Source of the DNA: Cyclobacteriaceae bacterium
Lineage (GTDB): Bacteria; Bacteroidota; Bacteroidia; Cytophagales; Cyclobacteriaceae
Assembly: GCA_025358195.1 (NCBI GenBank)
Contig: JANYKP010000557.1
Span: 1 to 6,079, forward strand
DNA length: 6,079 bases
Direction of reading: 5' to 3'
The stretch's first letter is position 1. Each line of letters opens with the position of its first letter. The notes under the pieces are model-generated. The model was given only the letters and a program-made list of their open reading frames with translations, ran no database searches and was not told the DNA's origin. Shown piece by piece: positions 1 to 4,838 of the stretch. The position numbers and the translations under genes are program-made.

Positions 1-140
1 GCGTCCCACTTCTCGTGCTTCGCAGCCTCCAGCGTGTGAAGCTGCTCGCGCACCAGGCTTTTCGAGCCGCCGCGTAACGATGCGATCTGTCGTCCGATGT
101 CCGCAATCTCTGCGAGCAAGCGCTCGTGCTCGCCTGCGCG
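1..140. other. GC-rich segment of foreign composition, joined inside the permease gene
   Basis: By hand count about 91 of these 140 bases are G or C (65%), against about 47% in the next 60 bases and mid-forties beyond. All three minus-strand frames are open. The frame continuous with the permease ends its codons mostly in G or C, as a real gene from a GC-rich genome would. It reads as a charged, probably helical peptide of 46 residues, beginning RAGEHERLLAEIADIG and continuing with heptad-like Leu/Ile/Ala spacing and a RGGSKS break. It has no membrane helix, although helix 7 of the permease is due here. I do not recognise the protein. The simplest reading is a fragment from another genome joined at about 140/141 by misassembly. 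A real recombination joint is possible. Confidence 0.75.
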
Positions 141-899
141 AACCCCAAACACAAGGTGTCGGTGACGAAAAATTCCTTTCATGGTAGCCGTAGACTCTGA
201 GGGAGAAGAAATTTCCGGCATCTTGACCATCGAAAACAGAAATGCAATTACCAAGACAACTCCCGCGAGGATCAAGTAGGGCATTTGAACGGAATGCGCT
301 TCGGAAATCCTAATGAGTTCGGCTTGGGCAGGTGGTAGACCATTAAGGAGGTCGTTCGTGTATTCAGTAGACGAGAAGATAAAAAGACTTCCGATGACAG
401 GTCCAAGAATGGTGCTCAGTCCGTTGAATGATTGTGCGAAATTAATCCTGGTTTCGGCTTTTGCAGGATCGCCTAGAACGGTCACGTATGGATTGGCGGC
501 TGTTTCAAGAAAACCAAGACCACAGGCAATAATGAACAATGCCAGGAGGAAGAAGGCATAGACCCTTAATTCTGCGGCAGGATAGAAGAGTAGTGCACCG
601 GCTGCGAACAGCAGCAACCCAATGATAATCCCTTTTTTATAGCCAAGCTTATTTAGGACAAAACCCGCAGGAATCGCCGTGACAAAATAGCCAATGTAAA
701 AAGCAGAGTCTACGATACCTGCTTGCGCCCGGCTGAGTTGGAGTGCCGTTTGAAAATGTTTAATCAGTGTGCCATTCAAACTATTGGCTATCCCCCATAA
801 AAAGAAGAGGCTGGTAACAAGGATGAAAGGAATCAGGTATGACGACTCACCGGCTGATCCTGGTGTGCGGGCAGTTGTTTCCGGTGGTGCAATGGGCAT
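1..899 (-). CDS. fucP: FucP-like sugar:H+ symporter (MFS), N-terminal half only, running into foreign-looking sequence at the left edge
   Basis: This is a major facilitator permease of the FucP (L-fucose:H+ symporter) family, an inner-membrane protein that would import the sugar degraded by the four enzymes upstream. The start is ATG at 899, and the frame stays open to base 1 (299 codons, no stop seen). Residues 1-253 align by eye with the N-terminal six-helix half of E. coli FucP as I recall it: FFLWGIANSLNG (32-43), SAFYIGYF (65-72), PAGFVLNKLGYKKG (77-90), LETAANPYVTVLG (131-143) and NFAQSFN (153-159). Glu132 matches E. coli Glu135, while Gly43 stands where E. coli has Asp46. After GVFG-type helix-6/7 linker sequence ending at Val253, the expected helix 7 (family pattern AQFxYVGAQ) is replaced by a charged stretch from Arg254. 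The family is usually about 400-440 residues, so at least helices 7-12 are missing. The gene follows the upstream SDR by 13 bases and is probably in its operon. The family call is strong for 1-253; the tail is probably not native. Confidence 0.88.
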   Translation of the reverse strand, partial: MPIAPPETTARTPGSAGESSYLIPFILVTSLFFLWGIANSLNGTLIKHFQTALQLSRAQAGIVDSAFYIGYFVTAIPAGFVLNKLGYKKGIIIGLLLFAAGALLFYPAAELRVYAFFLLALFIIACGLGFLETAANPYVTVLGDPAKAETRINFAQSFNGLSTILGPVIGSLFIFSSTEYTNDLLNGLPPAQAELIRISEAHSVQMPYLILAGVVLVIAFLFSMVKMPEISSPSESTATMKGIFRHRHLVFGVRAGEHERLLAEIADIGRQIASLRGGSKSLVREQLHTLEAAKHEKWD

Positions 900-912
900 G
901 ATTTCGAAATAA

Positions 913-1680
913 TTAAATGGCCCGGTCCAGATGAACATATCCACCATCTACGCTCATCCATTGGCCAGTGACGTGACTGCAGCGATCGGAAAGCAGAAAC
1001 ACAACCATGTTGGCGATTTCTTCGGAGGAGGTCATTCTATTCTCCAACGGTATTTTACTTTCTATTTCACGTTTTTTTTCTTTTGGATCCGGAAACGATT
1101 TGATCCAGGATTCATAAAGAGGTGTCCATACCTCTGCCGGGAGCACCGCATTGACCCGTATTGAAAAAGGAAGGAGTTCTACGGCCCATTCCCTGGTAAG
1201 ACTGAGGATTGCTCCTTTAGCAGCAGCATAACCGGATGTATTTCCTTGTCCGGTAATCGCGACCTTTGAAGCGATGTTGACAATGTTTCCTTTTGATTGC
1301 TTGAGAAATGGTAAACAATAATGCGCAAGAAAATAATAATGTCCTGCGCTATTGTTCAATGATTGAACGAATTTCTGCGGATTTCCTTTTGCCAAACCGA
1401 TTCCATCATTGAAGCCTGCGTTGTTTACCAACGCATTGATCTGTCCCAATTTTTTCTCCGTTTTTTCAATGCTCTTCTTGCAGGCAACCGGATCGGTAAG
1501 GTCGAGGGAAATAAAATGTGAGCGTGGAAACTGTTTTACGAAACTTTTTCCAGCCGCCTCATCTTTATCCAATAACACAGGAATCGCTTGTTCCTCAAGG
1601 AGTTGAATGCATATCGCTTTTCCTATGCCTTTGGCACCACCTGAAACAATAACTACTTTATCTTTTAGATGAAGATTCAT
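913..1680 (-). CDS. SDR-family sugar dehydrogenase, probable L-fucose 1-dehydrogenase
   Basis: This is a classical short-chain dehydrogenase/reductase of 255 residues, the usual length. The Rossmann nucleotide motif GGAKGIG is at 14-20, and Asp38 at the end of strand 2 points to NAD rather than NADP. NNAG is at 86-89. The catalytic set is Asn109 or Asn110, Ser138, Tyr151 and Lys155 (YAAAK). The C-terminal part has WTPLYESW (196-203) and a late SVDGGY. The TPLxE plus PDP pattern resembles human HSD17B14, now regarded as an L-fucose dehydrogenase, as I recall that sequence. In this operon the likely job is the first oxidation, sugar to 1,5-lactone, because the other SDR fits the later 2-keto-3-deoxy acid step better. 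The two roles could be swapped, and related sugars (D-arabinose, L-galactose, L-rhamnose) are possible substrates. ATG at 1680 lies 18 bases after the lactonase stop; the gene ends 13 bases before the permease. Confidence 0.9.
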   Translation of the reverse strand: MNLHLKDKVVIVSGGAKGIGKAICIQLLEEQAIPVLLDKDEAAGKSFVKQFPRSHFISLDLTDPVACKKSIEKTEKKLGQINALVNNAGFNDGIGLAKGNPQKFVQSLNNSAGHYYFLAHYCLPFLKQSKGNIVNIASKVAITGQGNTSGYAAAKGAILSLTREWAVELLPFSIRVNAVLPAEVWTPLYESWIKSFPDPKEKKREIESKIPLENRMTSSEEIANMVVFLLSDRCSHVTGQWMSVDGGYVHLDRAI

Positions 1681-1698
1681 TACCAGGGATAGATACGA

Positions 1699-2523
1699 TT
1701 AAAGATGATAAAATCTCGCGGCATTTTCACCCATAATAGCCTTCTTTTCTGATGGTGACAAGGAATCAATAAACTGACGAATGATTTGTAATTGACCCTC
1801 GTAACTTGCAGCCAACAGGCAAACAGGCCAATCTGAACCATACATTAATCGCTTTGTACCGAATGCCTCCAATGCTGTATCAAGGTAGGGATTGAAGTTG
1901 GAGGGCTTCCACGTTTTCCAGTCAGCCTCGGTCACCAGCCCGGAAATTTTACAGAATACATTTTCATGCATGGCAATTTGCTGTAACTGTTGTTTCCAGG
2001 GCTTTAGTTGCATCTGCCTGACCGATGGCTTCGCTAAATGATCGATTACAAAAAGTTGATTTGGAAATTTTTTAACGAATGCTAATGCGGCGGGAAGTTG
2101 ATGCGGATACACAAGTATATCGTACGTGAAAGCATACTGTTCCAGGAGGGCAATGCCACTACAAAAACTTTCTCGCAGAAGAAAATCACCTGGTTCCGAC
2201 TGCACGACATGCCGGAAACCTTTTACTTCAGGAAACTGATAGTAGTATTCCAACCTTGCCTGTACTCCGGGAGACTGAAGATCCGTCCAGCCCACAATCC
2301 CTTTTATGAATGAATGATTGCGCGCACATTTGATTAGAAAATCAGTTTCTTTTTCTGATTGATCAGCCTGCACAGCAATGCTCCCTTCAATTTTATTTTC
2401 CTTCAGAAGTTGTGAAAGGTGGGACGGCAGAAAATCTTTTCGAATCGCATTCATTTCCTCCGTGATCCAGGTGTCACGGTGAGGCTGATAGTTCCAGAAA
2501 TGTTGATGGGAGTCTATCGTCAT
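1699..2523 (-). CDS. Amidohydrolase-2 family sugar-acid lactonase, probable L-fuconolactonase
   Basis: This 274-residue protein is a TIM-barrel hydrolase of the amidohydrolase_2 / COG3618 group, which includes L-fuconolactonases and L-rhamnono-lactonases. It should open the lactone made by the sugar dehydrogenase to the free acid (L-fuconate if the sugar is L-fucose) in the cytoplasm. Seen in the sequence: IDSHQHFW near the N terminus, with the HxH pair at His6 and His8; GFRHV (102-106); VIDHLAKP (159-166) with His162; CKISGL (191-196); and GSDWPV (229-234), whose Asp231 is the conserved barrel Asp. Length is normal and nothing is missing. Its ATG at 2523 shares one base with the TGA stop of the upstream FAH gene (TGATG), so translation is probably coupled. 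Family is near certain; exact substrate is inferred from the neighbours. Confidence 0.93.
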   Translation of the reverse strand: MTIDSHQHFWNYQPHRDTWITEEMNAIRKDFLPSHLSQLLKENKIEGSIAVQADQSEKETDFLIKCARNHSFIKGIVGWTDLQSPGVQARLEYYYQFPEVKGFRHVVQSEPGDFLLRESFCSGIALLEQYAFTYDILVYPHQLPAALAFVKKFPNQLFVIDHLAKPSVRQMQLKPWKQQLQQIAMHENVFCKISGLVTEADWKTWKPSNFNPYLDTALEAFGTKRLMYGSDWPVCLLAASYEGQLQIIRQFIDSLSPSEKKAIMGENAARFYHL

Positions 2524-3365
2524 CAGATGGCTACCTGTCGTTGTTGGCCAAGGCCGTCGATGCCCAATTCAATAATATCACCCTTTTTCAAATATACTGG
2601 CGGTTTCATTCCCATTCCCACACCTGCCGGGGTTCCGGTAGAAATGACATCGCCTGGCAGCAGGGTCATGAACTGAGTGATATAGCTGATAATAAAGGGA
2701 ATTTTAAAGACAAGGTTTTGTGTAGTGCTGTCTTGCATCAGTTTGCCGTTCACCTTTAACCACATCTTCAGGTTATTCACATCCTTGATTTCATCGGGAG
2801 TGACAAGATAGGGACCCATAGGAGCGAAGGTATCACAGCTTTTGCCTTTAACCCATTGACCGCTGCGCTCCAATTGAAATTCACGTTCACTATAATCGTT
2901 GTGAAGGCAAAAGCCAGCAATGGCGTCATGGGCTTCCTGTTCTGAGAGGTAGGATGATTTTTTACCGATGACCACGCCCAACTCTACCTCCCAGTCTGTC
3001 TTAATACTATTTCTGGGAATAACCAGCGGATCATTGGGACCGCTCAGTGCAGAAGTTGATTTGAAAAATATAACAGGCTCTTTTGGCAACTCCATGTTCG
3101 CTTCACGGGCATGGTCGGCATAGTTGAGTCCGATACAGATAATTTTGGAAGGCCGTGTGAAAGGAGGTCCAAATCGTTGAGGGTCAGTAACTATTGGCAG
3201 GGTTTTTATATTTTGCTCAACCCATATTTGCAAGCGCCTGATGCCGTCTGCTTCGAAAAACGTTTCGCCGATATCTTCTGAAAACGAAGCGATGTCGATG
3301 ATTTTGTCATTCAATAAAATGCCTGGCTTTTCGCGCCCGGGTTGACCAAAGCGAATAATTTTCAT
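2523..3365 (-). CDS. Fumarylacetoacetate hydrolase-family enzyme, probable 2,4-diketo-3-deoxy-L-fuconate hydrolase
   Basis: This 280-residue FAH-fold protein would cleave the last intermediate, 2,4-diketo-3-deoxy-L-fuconate, to pyruvate and L-lactate. An N-terminal domain (about 1-65) opens MKIIRFG and is followed by the catalytic domain. GLNYADHA (79-86) is typical of the bacterial family. The metal-binding acids are Glu126 and Glu128 in DWEVELG (124-130) and Asp157 in HNDYSERE (155-162). Also seen are KGKSCDTFAPMGP (173-185), which contacts substrate in relatives, and STGTPAGVG (242-250). All expected catalytic landmarks are intact. The ATG at 3365 is only 2 bases past the preceding SDR stop, and the TGA overlaps the lactonase ATG by one base. 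Family members also act on 2,4-diketo-3-deoxy-L-rhamnonate, acylpyruvates and catechol-pathway compounds, so the substrate rests on gene context. Confidence 0.93.
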   Translation of the reverse strand: MKIIRFGQPGREKPGILLNDKIIDIASFSEDIGETFFEADGIRRLQIWVEQNIKTLPIVTDPQRFGPPFTRPSKIICIGLNYADHAREANMELPKEPVIFFKSTSALSGPNDPLVIPRNSIKTDWEVELGVVIGKKSSYLSEQEAHDAIAGFCLHNDYSEREFQLERSGQWVKGKSCDTFAPMGPYLVTPDEIKDVNNLKMWLKVNGKLMQDSTTQNLVFKIPFIISYITQFMTLLPGDVISTGTPAGVGMGMKPPVYLKKGDIIELGIDGLGQQRQVAI

Positions 3366-3367
3366 TA

Positions 3368-4144
3368 TCAGTTAAGTTTGATAGAACCACCGTCGATTGG
3401 ATAATCGCAACCCGTAACAAACGAAGCCTCGTCGGAACAAATGTACAAGGCCAGGTGCGCAATCTCTTCTGGTTTTGCCATTCGCCCGATGGGTTGGGCC
3501 TCCGATAATTTTTCAAACATTTCTTGCTCTTTGCCAGGATAATTTGCTTTGATAAACCCATCGACAAACGGCGTGTGAACACGGGCGGGAGAGAGGCTAT
3601 TGCACCGGATACCTTCCAGGATATAGTCCTTAGCGACAGAAAGCGTCATGCTCACGACCGCTCCTTTACTCATGCTGTAGGCAAAGCGATCCGCGAGTCC
3701 AACGGTGGCGGCGATCGAAGCGATATTCAGGATCACGCCTCGTTGCTGCTTTCTCATTTGTTGAATAGCTGCGTACATGCTGTTATACGTTCCCTTCACG
3801 TTTACCTGAAATATTTTTTCAAAATCAGTTTCGGAAGTTGTTTCAAGCGTTGATATGCTGGCGATCCCTGCGCTGTTTACTAAAATATCAAGCGTATTGA
3901 AACGTTGAATAATTTTTTGAAAGCAGGCAACTACCTCCAGCTGATTTGTGACATTACAAGTAAACCCGAATGCCTTCCCGCCGCTTGCCTGGATGGACGT
4001 GGCGGTTTCATCAGCCGCAACGTCTTGGAGGTCAATGATGCAAACTACTGCGCCTTGCGCAGCAAAACATTGAGCGATGGCTTTGCCAATTCCACTTCCG
4101 CCTCCGGTGATTAGCGCTACTTTATTTTGAAGACTAAATAGCAT
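3368..4144 (-). CDS. SDR-family dehydrogenase, probable 2-keto-3-deoxy-L-fuconate dehydrogenase
   Basis: This classical SDR has 258 residues from ATG 4144. It has GGGSGIG at 14-20, Asp38 at the end of strand 2 (NAD preference), NSAG at 90-93, and catalytic Asn115, Ser143, Tyr156 and Lys160 (YSMSK). Towards the end come SPARVHTPFVDGF and PIDGG. Placed directly before the diketo-deoxy acid hydrolase, it most likely oxidises C4 of 2-keto-3-deoxy-L-fuconate to the 2,4-diketo acid that the hydrolase cleaves. The start is ambiguous: in-frame ATG codons lie at 4153 and 4144 and a GTG at 4168. I favour 4144 because the protein then begins MLFSLQNKVALITGG, the normal short SDR N terminus, with an A-rich ATCAAA just ahead. 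The gene ends 2 bases before the hydrolase start. Swapping roles with the other SDR is the main alternative. Confidence 0.9.
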   Translation of the reverse strand: MLFSLQNKVALITGGGSGIGKAIAQCFAAQGAVVCIIDLQDVAADETATSIQASGGKAFGFTCNVTNQLEVVACFQKIIQRFNTLDILVNSAGIASISTLETTSETDFEKIFQVNVKGTYNSMYAAIQQMRKQQRGVILNIASIAATVGLADRFAYSMSKGAVVSMTLSVAKDYILEGIRCNSLSPARVHTPFVDGFIKANYPGKEQEMFEKLSEAQPIGRMAKPEEIAHLALYICSDEASFVTGCDYPIDGGSIKLN

Positions 4145-4181
4145 TTTGATCATAAAATTTGCAGGCACTGCTTAAAGATTG

Positions 4182-4793
4182 TCATTGACTTAAAGTTTCC
4201 AAAAATTTTTGAAACTTGGGCGTGTCGTACTGCATAGACCCAATTTCTTTTTTTACAATTTTTCCATCTTTTGAGATGACAAATGTGGTGGGAATCTGGG
4301 ACACCCGAAGTTGTTGGGGTAAATAGCCGGAAGGCAGATAGGCATGAAATGTAAAATTCTTTTTTTGAAGGTAGTCCACGACCTTCCCTTGGTCGCCGTC
4401 TTTATCTAGAGAAAGCATGATGAATGTGATTTTCTCCTTATCTATTTTTGTGTAAAGATTCTGGATACCATCCATCTCTGCGCGGCAGGGCCCACACCAG
4501 GTAGCCCACAGATTCAAAAATAGGACCTTGCCTTTAAATTGTTCAAAGAGGACTTTATTCCCTGCCAAATCCTTGATAGTGAATTGATAATCAAAATCTT
4601 CCTGGTTCTCTGACGGGTTATTGTCGGCATCTTTCAAGCCGGTTTCAAGCAAGGCCCACTGAGCGACGTAGGACACCGAACTCATCAAGCCCGTTAGCTG
4701 TAACAAGGCCACGAGTACTAATGCTGAAGCAATCGGTTTAAGGAGCGTAAACAAATGAAAAATCATTTTTCTGGCGTGGTCTTTGTAATTCAT
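4182..4793 (-). CDS. Membrane-anchored TlpA/ResA-like thiol-disulfide oxidoreductase
   Basis: This 203-residue thioredoxin-fold protein has a short Lys/Arg-bearing N terminus and one hydrophobic segment (about 11-35). It probably sits in the inner membrane with the thioredoxin domain in the periplasm; there is no lipobox. The linker is acidic and Asn-rich (about 52-66). The domain starts near FTIKDLAGNKV, and the active site is WCGPC with Cys100 and Cys103. The cis-proline is Pro168 in QIPTTFV. The usual role is reducing periplasmic disulfides, for example in cytochrome c maturation or stress. It has no evident part in sugar catabolism, although it is first in the minus-strand series and the SDR follows within 37 bases. 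I chose ATG 4793; a TTG at 4796 directly before it is possible but less likely. Confidence 0.93.
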   Translation of the reverse strand: MNYKDHARKMIFHLFTLLKPIASALVLVALLQLTGLMSSVSYVAQWALLETGLKDADNNPSENQEDFDYQFTIKDLAGNKVLFEQFKGKVLFLNLWATWCGPCRAEMDGIQNLYTKIDKEKITFIMLSLDKDGDQGKVVDYLQKKNFTFHAYLPSGYLPQQLRVSQIPTTFVISKDGKIVKKEIGSMQYDTPKFQKFLETLSQ

Positions 4794-4838
4794 CAAATCT
4801 CTTTATTTGAGTAATTTGCTACAATTTAGAATGCAAAA
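4794..4838. promoter_or_regulatory. Divergent intergenic region that should hold both promoters
   Basis: These 45 AT-rich bases separate two diverging genes, so any promoter for the thioredoxin gene (minus) and for the secreted protein (plus) must lie here or reach into the coding regions. No full Bacteroidota -7 element (TAnnTTTG) is present. Near matches are TTTATTTG at 4802-4809 and TAATTTG at 4812-4818 on the plus strand, and TAAATTG on the minus strand, none with a convincing -33 partner. No Shine-Dalgarno is seen for either gene, as is common in Bacteroidota. The regulatory role is inferred from geometry only. Confidence 0.4.

Larger units (their letters stand above)
1..4144 (-). other. 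Putative sugar-acid catabolic operon (oxidative L-fucose type)
   Basis: Five consecutive minus-strand genes (SDR, FAH hydrolase, lactonase, SDR, permease) are separated by 2, -1, 18 and 13 bases, with no room for internal terminators or promoters of normal size. Together they supply uptake and four of the five enzymes of the diketo-hydrolase pathway for L-fucose or a similar sugar, known for example from Xanthomonas campestris. L-fuconate dehydratase is the missing enzyme. No regulator gene is visible. The thioredoxin gene 37 bases upstream may be read on the same transcript. The leftmost 140 bases probably do not belong to the operon. Confidence 0.75.

Noticed and set aside
112..133. Inverted repeat GCGAGCA...TGCTCGC (7-base arms, 8-base loop) close to the composition joint
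   Set aside because: It falls in GC-rich coding-like sequence with repeated GAG/CAC/GCT codons, has no T-tract, and is off the joint by several bases. Chance is the simpler explanation; there is no evidence for an attachment site or transposon end.
313..561. Plus-strand open frame of 82 codons opposite the permease
   Set aside because: It is antisense to well-supported membrane helices, shows no domain, and fits as a shadow of the minus-strand gene.
1068..1084. T-rich run on the plus strand (A-rich on the coding strand) in the second SDR, considered as a frameshift or terminator
   Set aside because: It encodes the Lys-rich PDPKEKKRE segment in an intact frame that continues to conserved C-terminal SDR motifs; no hairpin precedes it.
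3307..3582. Minus-strand frame of about 91 codons overlapping the SDR end and FAH start
   Set aside because: It is out of frame with both motif-rich proteins and crosses their junction; a shadow frame.
3524..3853. Plus-strand open frame of about 109 codons opposite the first SDR of the operon
   Set aside because: It is antisense to an SDR with complete catalytic motifs; its Cys/His/Arg-rich translation has no recognisable pattern.
4171..4195. Direct repeat CTTAAAG at 4171-4177 and 4189-4195 between the thioredoxin and SDR genes
   Set aside because: It is only 7 bases, one copy lies inside the thioredoxin coding end, and there are just two copies in AT-rich sequence. Not enough to call an operator.
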